A DNA stretch of 64,000 bases, taken from contig JAAEAF010003567.1 in the NCBI GenBank assembly GCA_011037195.1, forward strand, positions 90,595 through 154,594, read 5' to 3'. The translations under genes and the position numbers were made by a program. Positions 42,220 through 53,948 of the stretch are shown here, piece by piece (position 1 is the first letter of the stretch; each line of letters starts with the position of its first letter). The stretch comes from Triatoma infestans. Its lineage: Eukaryota; Arthropoda; Insecta; Hemiptera; Reduviidae. The notes beneath the pieces were generated by a model. It saw only the letters and a program-made list of their open reading frames with translations. It searched no databases and was not told the origin of the DNA.

Positions 42220-45200
42220 ATGTGCGATTTGCAGGACGTACCAGAATCTTTGATGAAGATAATAGTAGATTCAAACACTCCTCAAAATGTTAAATTATCA
42301 GCTAAGTACAAGAGGTAAGTATACCTGGAATTAAGGCCTTCTTTAAATGTTAACAATCATCTGCAAATTTTATCATCTTAATTTCTACAAACAGTACTCT
42401 AACTTACGTATTTTTTTCTTTTAAGGAGTTTTGCTTATCCTTCCATGACACGAAGAATTCCAGTGATATTAACAAAAGTTGTAGATTATTTATCAAGAGA
42501 TAAGGCAGTTATCATCAAATGTTATGGAGAGGTAAGTTACGTGTATAATGTAATCTGTACATTATGTTAGTATGTTTATGTAATTCTTTTAATTTGCTTC
42601 TTGTTCATTAATGTATGTTTATATATATTTACGTCCAAATCGTGAATACCAACTGTAAACGGTGCATTTGCTTTACTTTTTTTTTTAAGTAAATAACTAG
42701 AAAAGTTTTTTTTCAACACATTGTATTCCCATTATTAATAGGTTATAAATTTTAGGAGTGAGGAGGTTTTTAACTCAGAAAATGAAAATCGTGATTCATA
42801 GAATAGGAATAAGAGAGTCAATGAGTTTAGCTATTAGCTGTAAGGAGGCAGCAGGAGATTGCAACTAGATAATTGTGTAGTGTGTAAATGGAATGCTATA
42901 AAATCAAATTCGTTGCGACATAAGAGATCTCTTGTGGCTCCATAGGTTGTCAGTGTTTGTACATGAATGTCATATTCTATAAACTGTACAGAGCGTAAAT
43001 GTGAATGATCATGTTTATTGATGAGCTAGAGTTTGTCTATGGGATTGCTAAACCCAATTAGTTGTCTCATACGAGTACCTTGTAGGACCTATATCTATGT
43101 GTGAATCTTATAAATGTTAGTGACAACTTATTTGTTCGAGAGATTAGGCTTGAATACACTGCAGGAACGCCAGGGTCGCTGAAGAAGTGGCGAATCCACA
43201 TCCCTTTATGCGAAGACAGTAACTAATTACTCGGTAACTGTACGGTATTCGATTAGTGACAACTCCTCCTTGTTTTTAGAAATTTTATTTAATCATTCAT
43301 AGTTATCTTCAGCAGTATTTACATTTAGTTCATCTCATCAGTAGTAAAAAAAAACAAACTAAATTTCCATTCTTAGGCGAATCAATATTTAAATTATTTC
43401 TTATAAGAACATGTTTACAGGTTGGAAGAAGTTTTTAAACGTGTGAGGAGCTTTATGAATCAAATAATTCACAAACATAACACATTCTTAGCACAAAAAC
43501 AATCACTAACTGCGCTAAGAATGTGTTATGCTTGTGAATTGTTTGTTTATAAAGCTTCTCACTCGTTTAAACAAACTACTTCCATACTAACTTAAAAATT
43601 AAAAAAATTAAAGACTTTCTGCTTAAGAATGGATTTAATTTTTTTTAAGAAGTGTTGGCACGAACTAAATGTAAATGCTATGACCTCATTAACTCGAAAC
43701 GTCCTGTTCTGTTTTGTGAATGGATAAGTAAAATTTGTAAAAAGAAAGTTAGTAATCCATCCTTGGTTATAAGAATTAATCTCCTCCTAATAGCAGATAT
43801 TTTAAAATGTCTGATTTTTTTTTATTATTTCTTGTTAAATTTTTTTTTAGTTTCCTCAAAACTGAGGCTTCCCTGAACCGAATATATATATAAAATTGTA
43901 TTTAGAAATTTGAAACTATTATTTTTATTAAAAAAAGTCTATTTACCAAACGTCTAAAATGATTGGCTAAATATTATGAATGGTGCTTCTTTTTGCTTAA
44001 TGATAAAAGGATGGACTTAAACATTGATTAGTAAGGTGTGTATCTATAGCATTTCGTGTTACACGGATAGCGTCACTTATATGATTTTGCTCATAAAGTT
44101 TTCTCTCTCCACCTTTTTATCATAATAACTTTTCAAATTGACGGCCATTATATTTTTGCACGCTGTCCTTTTGAAATCCATGGATCTGGAACTATGGGGG
44201 TTTCACAGATCTTCAAAATGGTATCCTGGCATTGTGCACACTAGCCACATGGTTAAAACAACCCTAAAAAAAAAAAATCTATTGGAATAAAATCTGAAGG
44301 CCAAAAATTGGGTCTCGACTACTTATCCACTTAATTTAGTATGGCGTGATATTTCGCAAATTGTAGGAAGGACAATAATTTGTAACCACATGAGCTTGGC
44401 GTTCTTATACTGACACCTTCTTGCAGAATTTGTAGATCGAATTTATTTTGTCGAACTTTGAGAAAGAATTTTGTTCTAAAAATACTTTTTCTAAAAGTAC
44501 AGTCCTAAAATAATTTCGTATCAGATCCAGCTCTAACTATCATCTGATAGCGTGCATCAAACATGTATTCCTGTAAAAGGAAACCGTTATTGTAGGTAAA
44601 ATTTCGAAAGCGACAACATGCCCAAAAAATAATTTGAACAGCTACTATAAAAAAAAGAACGTTGTAAACATTTTTTCCTTAAACTTTTAAAGTATAACTG
44701 TAAAGTAAATTACTTCTATACTGTTTCACTAAACTAAATGAATATAATATCCATAATTTCAATCTACTTATTTTGAAACCATTGACATTTCTCTTTATAA
44801 AAAAATCTGGTTTCCACCTTTGCAAAATAAAAATGCTATATTTCATTTGTGAAAGGAAAGTAAGTCACGCGATTTTGAAGAAAAAAAAATAAAATAAAAT
44901 AATAAATACTAAATAATAAAAATTTACTAATAATAATTTAAACTAATAATAAAAAATAATAAAAACTAATAAAATTTTACAAAATACTTTAAAAACTCCT
45001 CTGGCCATTGCCGTACAAACATCTCATTAAAACAAAAAATCGTTTATTTATTTGAAAAGTTCGATTTCTGTGGTTATCTTCTCCTAAATTGAAAATTAAC
45101 TTATGCTTTCAAATTGCGAACTTTGAAAATTGAATGGAATTGCTGATTACATTCACGATGTCATCAGAATTTGGACGTAATTTTGTTTTCAAGTCGAAAT

Positions 45201-48200
45201 AATAGAGAGTAAAACTATTAGTATGCTGCTTTTAAATCTTGACCAGGAATATAAATGCATTGTCAAGATATTTTTTTTTTTTTATTACTCAAATTATTGT
45301 TTATTTTTATTTGTAAATTAGGCTTTAAAATAACTTCAATGCGTCTTGTGTTTTAGGATGCGAAAGAGGAGATCAAAGCGGCAATAGGTGAAATTTCACA
45401 ATTAAAAAATCGTTTGCTAACTTCCAAACAATTTGAATGTTTCACATCTGATGACCCTGATACAGAGGTGTGGAATGCCCACTTGAACAAAAAGGAGGAT
45501 TTAAAAGAAAGTTTAAACTATTTTGAGTCTGATTGGTTATTTTCTGAATGTTATTTATACAGGAGAGTAAGAGAAATATTTGCCACAAAGTAAGTATTGT
45601 ATTAATGGGGGAGGGGGGAACATAATGCATCAACTCATGTTTAAATAATAATTTCGTATTTAATTTTAATTTGCAGAGATTTGCTAAAATCACTAGACCC
45701 TTTTTCTTCCCAGAAAACTGAGCTACTTAAAAATTCGCTCCCAGCCATTGGATCACTATTCAACTATTTGTCTGAAAATGAAATTTTAGATTCAACCAGA
45801 ATAATGCAACTTTCTCATATGCAGTCTGAATTTTGTCATCTTATGAAAGTATATATTTATGTTTACAAATTATTATCAATATTTGATCATGAATACATTG
45901 CGTGCATGTTTGTTTGCAATAATACAATATTTTTTTTTGCAATATTTGTGCTTGTCTACTTTGTTCATTATTGCCAAGCCCTGCCAGAGCAATTTTAGTA
46001 GGGCTATGTTTAGACAATATTTCGCCGATTATCTAGGTTGCAACTTGTATCTATTAAGGAGGCATGGTTAATTAAAGAAAATATGTTCATTAGGAAATTA
46101 TTACACGACAAATACCTACTGTAAATTTGTTTAATGGGTGAGACCTTTTCTGGGATAAAGCCTATTAGTCTGAATGATTCGATGTGATTATCGAATTTTA
46201 TCCTCCATCTTTCTTTTCTCAATAATGAATGTAAGAGAAATCTTTCATCCAAATTCGGTTACTAGAAACTTGAAAAATCGATTGTCCAGTTCCCGAAAAA
46301 TGGATCCATTGGAGGGGCCTATACTGTTTTGGGGGCGGTTGCATCTTCAGCCAGAGAAATTGTTATCCTTAACGAAGTTTAATGCTAAGAAGATTCAGTA
46401 GTGTCCAATCGCGCCCTCAAAGAACGCTGTTCCAATAAAAAAGTTTTCTTCAGTGCGATTTCTTAATGACTTCACAATTGGTATACGCTATGATCTTCAG
46501 AATCAGAGCCGGTTTCGCCACAACGCACATGGTTTCGGGTAACATGGGAAAGTAAGAGGAAAGAAGATGAGGTATTTTGTTTATTACCTCCAACCCACGG
46601 TTACAGATCGAAAAGCAGTGAATTCACAGGGCAAGGACTTGGATTGGAATCATAGTAGGTACTCTCTTTCTCTCTCTCTAGAGGATTGTGATGAATATGA
46701 CACTCCTAGGAAATCAAAAAGAGACCTCCAGTACGAAGTTGCGTGTCCATCGGAGGGACCATGAATTGAAGAAGGAAAGAAATAGGGCAGTCTAAACAAT
46801 GTGGAAGTAAGGTTGGTTTAACGGTAAGAGAAATAATCGCAGGAATCACTCTTCACAGTTCTCCTCGTCAAGGTACATTGAGATAAACTATATCCAATGT
46901 ATATAAGATATAGAAGTAAAATGCTACATTTCAGTGGCATAGGTTAAAGGATAGGAACTTACTGGATCACTTTTTACTCAATTTGTTGTAATGTAAACAG
47001 TTTATGTATCACATTTTAGTGACATGTAGGTTTAAGGATCTGAAGCTACTGGATTAGTACTTTACAAAGTTTGTTGCAAACAAAACTGTAACTCTTGGCA
47101 CAATAGCCCATTATTGCTCATACCTACCAAGCGCAATTTTAGTTGGTTACGTTTAGCCAGCGCTTGACAAATATGTGAGTTTGCAACTTGGATCCATTAA
47201 TGACATTGTTTTCTAATTTAATCAGGATGCTGGGTGTCTTCCATTGAAACCATCGACAAAATTGAACCTGAAGCGCTCTCATGAAAGGTTAAAGTCTTAG
47301 ATTTTCGGTACAGAGGGAGTTTATGTCTTACTGTATATGTTGTTATATAAGAACTACATTCAACACTATGCTGAGCGAAAGTTCTTATATGATTATACAT
47401 TTCCTCATTTAGTTCCTTCGTTTCTATTAGTCCACACCAAAGATCTTGTAATCATTAGGGAAATTTTATCTCTCGGTTTTTGTTTGTTTATGTAATTTTT
47501 TTTTTTAAATTAAAATTATAAAAATGTATCTCCAGAACATAAGAGCAAACTATTTTCTAAAGCTGTAATAGCTCTGTAAAGTCATATTTCTATGAATGAA
47601 GCGTAGATACTTAGTTAGATACTATCTATCTATCTAAGTATCTAACTATCTAACTATCCAACTATCTAACTATCTAACTATATAGCTATCTAACTATCCA
47701 ACTAACTAACTATCTAACTATCAAACTATCTAACTATCTATCTATCTAACTATCTAAACTATCTAACTATCAACTATCCAACTATCTAACTATCTAACCA
47801 TCTATCTATCTAACTATCTATCTAACAAGTACAAACAAAATAAATTCACTTTGTTGAATACGTAGTTGTGTTCACAATGCTGGATAACATCTATTATTTT
47901 ATCCATCGTAACATGCTTAATTTTGTTGTTCTGACTGGTTTCGGGTTCTCATCCATTGTCAGAGTAAGGTTCAATCAATTAGTATAGAGAGGACTTCAAC
48001 TTAATATTTGTATCATCTCTCTGCTCAAATCGATTGAGCCTTACTCTAACGATGGATGAGAATCCGAAACCAGTCAGAACCATAAAATAAAGCATGCTAC
48101 GACGGATAAAACCATAGAAATTCACTTTGCTACAATTTAATGACTTTTAGGTTTTGTACTTTGAAAATTAACTGATACTAAATGGTGATTATAGTTATCT

Positions 48201-51200
48201 CTCTGGGGAAACAGATTTGATCTTTCACTAAAGCCTGATAGCAATATAGAGGATATTTTGAATCAAGCTAAAGAATGGGATGATTATTTACTCGTTGATG
48301 ATTCGCCAAAAATATTTTCTACATTATGCTCTACCGATAATACCGAAAAAATTGTGGGTAAGTGAAAATAATTTTATACGCTTATAAATTCGTGTTTATT
48401 TCTTTAATTTGAAGCCTTTATACTTTACCTCTTTCAGTAATGTTTTAAAGTCATCGTGAGATTAGACCTCCTACATCTCTAGCGCTAGCTGTATGGTGAA
48501 AACCTATGCCAAAAAAAAAGTTTAAAAAGTTTTAAAGGTGTATCTACAAGCCGTTATTTTTTTTGGTTTGTTGAATTTTTTGTTTTTCTCTTTATTTTCC
48601 CTTTTTTTCCTTCTACCGGCATTTAAATGAAAGCCTCCCTTGCTATAGGCCGTGTGGCTTTGTATACCCACGGCCCTCTGGCTGAGTAAAAAAATAAAAT
48701 AATAATAATAATAATAATAATCATAATCATCATCATCATCAGCACAATAATCACAAGCTCTGCCACAACTTGGTGCCATCCAGACATAAATACATGGGCA
48801 TGCTAAAGCATTTTAGATTCTCGATGTCTAAGCCTAGCCAACTAGAGGAATTTATAAGCCGAATTAACTCGGTCCTAAAGATCAGTCTGGCCGCCAAGTG
48901 TTGCGTAAAAGCTATGAACACTTGGGCAATATCTCTCTAACCTATAGCTTCAGAGTCCTCAAATGGTCACAAACCAAACTTAAGAAGCTTGATCGATTTG
49001 TTAGGTCCAAGATGACGGCTCGCTAATTGTATCACCCGAACGCTTCCATTGCCAGGCTCTGTTTGCCAAGAAAGATTCTTCATAAATATAACGTATTCTT
49101 GCCGAAGGAAGGATACCATTCAGGTTAGGGGCTTTTTTAGGGGCAGGTATGGGGGAGAGCCCAGGGACCGCCCACACAGTGTGTCTTTTAAAAAAAAAAG
49201 AGCAGAAGGCTTCATTAAAAACTTATTTACTTAGTTAGGAGTCCTCTCTTTTCCAAAATATTTGCCGTTTAGGTACGAGGTATTCTGACTTGAATCCAGG
49301 AAGCCCAGCTGAGGACGCGCCCCTAAGGAAGTTTCTAGTATCCCTAGCCGAGCAACGATAGGCTAGGAAAGAATTGCACGGAAGATTTTATGCACAGCTT
49401 ACTTCAGTTAAAATATCGATATCGACTACCCAACAAATGACCGCAGCCGGAGAAATATTCCCAAAGACCGAAGGGTCCGTTCAGGGGAACGTAGGATTCG
49501 TTCAGGCGATTCATATCTACAAGGAATACCGCATGTTCAGTCTGGGCCAAGATGTTTGAGAGGCGTGCAGACTTCGCAGTTAGGCTATGGAGAGCATATA
49601 GCATCTTACTGCAGACTGCTTATGTTAGCTCCAAAGGATTATTTGCAGAGACACGATAAGGTTGCCAAAATTGTCCCCTTAGCGATCAGGACTCTGTGCG
49701 GCCTTTGAGACGGCACTCATTGTTATAGATATAAGCCCCCTGATTTTCTTCAGACGAACCGAAGAAACCCTAATGATTACGGATAGACCGGTTCCCAGTA
49801 ACAAGCCTGTGTGGGAATGAAGACCGCTAGGATAGTCGATGTAGCGATCCCCTTGCATGACTACATTGCCATTTGCAAAAAATGGCGGGGATTAATTTGA
49901 TATAATTTTAGAATTAGTAAAATTGATAGATAAAATCGGCGATTCAAGCAACATAATTTATTCTTTTTTACAGATTTTATAATGGATAACGATGGAATGG
50001 AAATTCTCTGTGACTTATGTTTAGCCGATTTGCTAGTTACGAGATTTCATATAAAAAAAGTGAACTTTAGGGTAAAACCTATCCCTTGGTTTGTTTCTGA
50101 TGTTATACCTCGTGACTTCCAGCAAGTAGTTTCTTCAGTTGCTTGTTACCCAATTGAGGTTTTCCAGGCTATGGGGAAACGATGGCAGAAATATTTAGAT
50201 ACAGGTTAGAATTTTGTTCTTTCTATTCGAATTTATGGAATATTTCTTTAATTTATCTTAAAAAAAGAGGTGTTTTCATTTTTTTTTCTGTATTATTTAT
50301 TTAAGTCATATTTTCGAGAAGCATTTTAGTTAGGTAGCCCCTTTTTTGGGGGGCTTCTTCAATGCAACCTGAAATTCTGTTTACATCTAAGTTCAGTTTT
50401 AGATTACATTCTGATGAATGAATACATAATTTCAGGTATTTTATCCGTCCTAGCATGCATATTCTAGTATCCCTGATCGGTTTCGGATTTTAATCCATCT
50501 TATCAAGTTTGTGTATAGAGTTTACTTCAACTTAATGTTTCTCTTACACTCTACATTTGTTGACTTGTTGATTGTATGTCATTTCAAATCTATTCAATTT
50601 ATTTTTGCCTTGGGGATTAACACCACACAAATGAGTATGGTTCTTTTAGAATAGAAAATGATACAAACATTCTTCTAAACATAGAGTTAAAATAGATTGA
50701 AAAAGAAAAGAGAATATTATAAACATGAATCAGTATCTGCAATATTTATTGCACTTAGTGTGACTAAATAAACGGATACTAGCTTAGGGCATGTTTAATT
50801 ACTGTTTTTTTTAATTTAAGCGCGTCAACATCTATGGTCATTGGCGCCCGGAACCTTTTCAATGCACCATTTAATTACTATTCTGAGAGAAACTGTCTCA
50901 GAGATAAATTTTTTTTTCTACGTTAAGGAGTGTTTTGATTTCAAAGTATTGTGTTAGGGTTCAGTAAAAATCGTGGCCAGTTATCTGTAAAATTATCTAA
51001 GTGAAAGAGCTGTCTTATTAGGCCGTAAAAAGGGCATTCAACTGCACGCGATTAGAGGTCCTGAATAAGGGTATTGAACCCACTTTTGTTACTAGGATTA
51101 GAAGACAGGTTATTGATATTTCCCTTGCTTCTAGGAATTTTAGTGGTCTGATTAAGGATTGGAGGGTGAGTCCTGAGGCTTCCATCTCCGATCACAGGAT

Positions 51201-53943
51201 GATTAGGTTTAGTCTGGGGATTGATCCAATTACCCTGGCTAGCTATAGGAATCCTAGGAGGGCGGATTGGGGTTTATATTCTAGAATTATTGAAGATAAA
51301 TTGACTATCCAATCAGAAGCCCCTGATGGCATAGGGGAATTGGAAAGGGAGGCTGGTATTCTTCATGAACACATTAGATCCTCATTTGAGGAGTCCTGTC
51401 CTCCCAAGGTGGTTAAGGGTACTAAGAACCCCCTAGTGGTCCTCTTCGTTAGAAAAACTAAGGAGACAGGTAAGGGGCTCATACAAGAAGGCTGTCCTTG
51501 CTGATTCCTCGGAATCATGGGATAGTTATAACAGCATTAAAAGAGCATATAAATATGCTCTGAGGAGAGCGAAGAGGAATTCCTGGAGATCCTTTTGTGA
51601 GGATATAAATTCGTTCCAGGAATCATCTAGATTGGTACGGATTCTTAGTAAGGATAGGGACAGTCAGTTAGGTACCCTACGATACCCTGATGGTTCCTTT
51701 ACAGGGGGGGAAGGGGAGACACTGCAGCTTTTGCTTGATACTCACTTTCCGGATAATATAGGTTTAAATGCTGCTTCGTCTTTGGTGGGTGGTAGGAGAT
51801 GGGACCCTGAAGATGTATCCACCTTAGGCGAGGTAGTCACACATGATAGAGTCAGTTGGGCAGAACAAAGTTTCTCACCTTTCAAGTCTAGGAGGTAACA
51901 CCCATGCATCTGATGACGAATTGTTTGGGTTGTGAGGAGATTAGGTTTAGGACCTTCGGCCGGAGTAGGATATCGGTAGAGGATCTTAAGCTGTGTCCTT
52001 TTAAGGTTTTGATCCGATTTGTTCGGTCTGTGGTGAAACTTAGATGGTTAAAACCTGGGCCTGGATTTTCATTCTAGTCCCAGTGGTTGTTATTCTTTAG
52101 GGGTAGCTATATGGGCCCTGGGAGGCTTTGGATAGCGTAGGGTTTGCCCTCCCCTTCTGCGAATAATAATAAGTAATAGTTTATAAATAAGTAAGACAAA
52201 AAAAGAACCAACAAAGTGAAAATGGTTTATTAGAAGTGTCTGCAAATAAAACTTTAAAATAAGAAAACTAACTCAAATATAAAATTTTTGCTTTTCAAAA
52301 GGTGGGAATATCAATGTGTTGACGTTTTAGGGAACTTGTTTTTTGCCTATATGTGCGCCAAATACACGTAGTTTACTCATAAGTTTCGGTTCTGAAGACC
52401 GTACAAAAGGACTATCTTGTCCACAAGATGCCATCTAAAAGAGATTTGTTCGATTCCTTTTTTTTTGGGAGATACTTAATTTTGATTGAATTGGCTCAGG
52501 CATAGATTTCCATCTATTTAGTATCCTTTAATTCTTTGTGGACTGCGCCAACTACATAAAATTAAGATAATCCTCTGCCTCCTTCTATTGATGTCTTAGC
52601 AACATCACTGGCTGAACTGTAGTAAAGGTTACACAATGTCTTACCTATGGAGGTAAATAGACAAACTATTTATTACGGGGGCCAATGCTAACTTCATCAC
52701 ACATCACACATAATGCCATCTAGTGCCAACGTGGAATATCTAATATATCATTAATGGAATACCATCATTAATTTATGGTAATATGTTCAAACTTAATATA
52801 ATCAAGCCATAATAGTTAGGGAATGGGAAACAGGTTGGATTTTATACTCTAAATTTACGACAATGTCAAAGTGCAAGCAACCATATCGTTCACTAAATAG
52901 TATTAAATCAGAAGATTTTCTCTTCCTAGAGCCTCTACAGCTCAATTCCGCTGATGGACATTGTTGCCTGTAATGAGAGAACACTGTCCGGAAGCTAGCA
53001 GTGCACTGAAAAGGCTCCGGTCGCCAATCACCTTAGATGTTGTTGTGCCTTAAATTAAAACTATATATATATATAAAATCAACAAATCAATAAATGTATT
53101 ATTTAACTTAAACATGAAGTTGAGGTAAACTCTATTTACGATCTTGACAACTTTTACTCTGTTGAAGGATGAAAATCCGAAACCGGTCAGGAATATTTGA
53201 AACATGCATGCTATGACGAATAAAATATCAGATTTTATCCAGAATTGCGGACCCATCCTCATATTCAAGAATGCTTAATTATTTAAGCAAAAATTTCAGA
53301 TATAGAAAATCACTTTCAAATAAACGGGTTAGAAGCCCCTCCCCCCCCAAAGAAAAATGTGTTTCTCTATAAGCTTTCTTATTCTTTTAAAGAAAGATCA
53401 TTAATTATTAGAAAATAAAAACAAATAAAGAAAAAAAAATGTAACTTAATATTTACCATTAACTTCTTTAGTTCTTTGTAAATTTGATTTTTGAAAGTTC
53501 ATTTTACTGTATTTATTTTTTAGTTTGAGCTTATACTCTTCTGAATTGATGATCTTTTTTTAAAATTATTTTCTTTATTTTCAGGTGTGTGGACAGTACT
53601 TTGTGATCAGTATTGGTGCTTAGGCAAGACCTTTCCAGAGATGTGTGTTGAAGATCCTCAGCTTTACTCAGATCTACAAGAATCGTCACTCATCATTATG
53701 AAAGGCGATCTTAATTATAGGAAATTATTACAGGATATAAACTGGGAGCCAACCACTCCATTTTTGAAGGTTGTTGGAGATTTTCACCCTGCTCCATTAA
53801 TTGTACTAAGGACTTGTAAATCAGATGTGATTTGTGGCTTGCGTCCTGGGCAAGCTGAAAAAGTATCTCAGAAACATCCTGATTGGCTGGTTTCAGGAGA
53901 TTATGGATTAATGCAATTCAATTCTTACTCAGATAAAGATTAA
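42220..53943 (+). CDS. ARMT1: damage-control phosphatase / protein-glutamate O-methyltransferase ARMT1 (DUF89)
   Basis: DUF89-family metal enzyme. Homologues remove phosphate from sugar-phosphate metabolites, and human ARMT1 was also described as a glutamate methyltransferase. Exons 42220-42314, 42426-42531, 45357-45589, 45677-45848, 48195-48357, 49974-50204, 53585-53943; in frame, 452 aa (human 441). The SLWGNRFDLSL block fixes the exon 5 start at 48195. Metal-site residues are Asp261-Asn262 in DFIMDNDG and Asp299 in PWFVSDV, 38 residues apart as in the human protein (253-254 and 291). Conserved SLIIMKGDLNYRKL and GLRPGQ blocks are in the last exon. AATAAA overlaps the stop (53943-53948). 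Introns 2, 4, 5 and 6 (1.6-3.4 kb) are packed with transposon debris. Confidence 0.93.
43421..43591. mobile_element. foldback MITE in ARMT1 intron 2
   Basis: Arms about 43424-43492 and 43515-43586 are complementary with few mismatches (CATAACACATTCTTAGC with GCTAAGAATGTGTTATG, AGCTTTAT with ATAAAGCT). No coding capacity; target duplication not resolved. Confidence 0.7.
44150..44480 (-). pseudogene. Tc1/mariner-superfamily transposase remnant (DDE_3-like)
   Basis: Minus-strand frames show the order LQEGVSIRTPSS, SRPNFWPSDFIPIDFFFLG and downstream. This corresponds to the QDGAPPH..., WP-RSPDLTPLDFFLWG region of insect transposases, including the final catalytic Asp. Stops interrupt it. In ARMT1 intron 2. 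Confidence 0.5.
45000..45036 (+). repeat. hammerhead family A, distal fragment
   Basis: TCTGGCCATTGCCGTACAAA and CATCTCATTA match the sequence following the element at 25285-25553 (25594-25622). No ribozyme core nearby. Confidence 0.55.
45966..46065 (+). repeat. direct repeat G, copy 1 (ARMT1 intron 4)
   Basis: About 100 bp similar to 47110-47210 (CATTATTGC, GCAATTTTAGT, GTTTAG, TTGCAACTTG). Between the copies lie open frames (46174-46401, 46567-46764) that I do not recognise. The pair may be ends of an unclassified element. Confidence 0.5.
46925..47094 (+). repeat. tandem duplication, about 84 bp x 2
   Basis: Units 46925-47007 and 47009-47094 share CATTT.AGTG.CAT, GGTT.AAGGAT and TACTGGAT; diverged. 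Confidence 0.55.
47110..47210 (+). repeat. direct repeat G, copy 2
   Basis: See 45966-46065. Confidence 0.5.
47615..47830 (+). repeat. CTAT/CTAA microsatellite
   Basis: About 215 bp of CTATCTAACTAT-type units with interruptions; in ARMT1 intron 4. Confidence 0.9.
47929..47966 (-). ncRNA. hammerhead motif, family B left arm, core mutated
   Basis: Minus strand: CTGACAA (G8 changed to A) / T / GGAT-GAGA-ACCC / GAAA / ACCAGTC. Loss of G8 should abolish cleavage. Antisense to ARMT1. Confidence 0.65.
48043..48078 (+). ncRNA. hammerhead motif, family B right arm, core mutated
   Basis: CTAACGA (G5 changed to A) / T / GGAT-GAGA-ATCC / GAAA / ACCAGTC. Stem II is perfect; the core change should abolish cleavage. 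Sense to ARMT1. Confidence 0.65.
48600..48745 (+). repeat. LINE-like 3' tail with (AAT)n/(ATC)n microsatellite
   Basis: GCCGTGTGGCTTTGTATACC, then CACGGCCCTCTGGCTGAG, an A run and (AAT)n then (CAT)n. Similar in style to the Jockey-type tail at 52090-52170. Confidence 0.5.
48826..49875 (+). pseudogene. R2/R4-type LINE fragment (RT C-terminus to REL endonuclease)
   Basis: Plus-strand frames show the thumb region AKCCVKAMNTWAISL, a frameshift, TYSFRVLKWSQTKLKKLD and HPNASIARLCLPRK (48880-49075). The zinc-knuckle/endonuclease part comes later: LAPKDYLQRHDKVAKIV (49625-49675), then ITDRPVPSNKP and ARIVDVAIPLHDYI (49775-49870). This order is typical of LINEs with a restriction-like endonuclease. 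Frameshifts and stops; inactive. It ends about 100 bp before ARMT1 exon 49974. Confidence 0.7.
50432..50575 (-). mobile_element. hammerhead family B, degenerate minus copy
   Basis: TTTTATCCGTCCTAGCATGC tag, then CTGATCGGTTTCGGATTTTA and CATCTTATCAAG. On the minus strand the GAAACCGATC half is intact but the CTGANGA half is rearranged. In ARMT1 intron 6. Confidence 0.55.
50809..50872 (-). repeat. SINE family S1, 3' end only
   Basis: TTTAATTTAAGCGCGTCAAC, ATGGTCATTGGCGCCCGGAA match the 3' end of 40096-40315. Confidence 0.65.
51036..52170 (+). pseudogene. Jockey-clade LINE fragment (endonuclease C-terminus, linker, RT start)
   Basis: An open stretch from about 51036 to 51504 reads LNKGIEPTFVTR, SDHRMIRFSLG and YRNPRRADWGLY, the C-terminal AP-endonuclease SDH motif and linker of Jockey-type ORF2. 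A shift leads to 51632-51898 (RILSKDRDSQLGTLRYPDGS, LLLDTHFP), just before the RT domain. The RT core is missing. From about 51905 a 3' region leads to a TTCTGCGAATAATAATAAG tail. In ARMT1 intron 6. Confidence 0.75.
52180..52910. other. ARMT1 intron 6 sequence without recognised features
   Basis: AT-rich; no repeat match seen. Confidence 0.35.
52914..53056 (+). repeat. SINE family S1, body and 3' end
   Basis: TTCTCTTCCTAGAGCCTCTA, GTAATGAGAGAACACTGTCC, then TGTTGTGCCTTAAATTAAAA; tRNA head absent. Confidence 0.75.
53085..53270 (+). mobile_element. hammerhead family B, plus copy with broken core
   Basis: CTGTTGA (A6 changed to U) / A / GGAT-GAAA-ATCC / GAAA / ACCGGTC, then the tag GCATGCTATGACGAATAAA and TTATCCAGAATTGCGGACCC. 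Sense to ARMT1. Confidence 0.65.
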
Positions 53944-53948
53944 TAAAT

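Larger units (their letters stand above)
47865..48120. mobile_element. palindromic hammerhead-bearing element, family B
   Basis: Arms about 47903-47985 and 48030-48115 carry outward-reading hammerheads and the distal tag (AAGCATGCTACGACGGATAA on the right, inverted on the left). The left flank also has the ACAATGCTGGATAACAT tag. In ARMT1 intron 4, ending about 75 bp before exon 48195. Confidence 0.75.

Noticed and set aside
46174..46764. Two open frames in ARMT1 intron 4 as retroelement gag or host exon
   Set aside because: No recognisable motif, and exons on both sides join in frame without them.
47615..47830. CRISPR-like array
   Set aside because: CTAT/CTAA simple repeat without spacers, in a eukaryotic intron.
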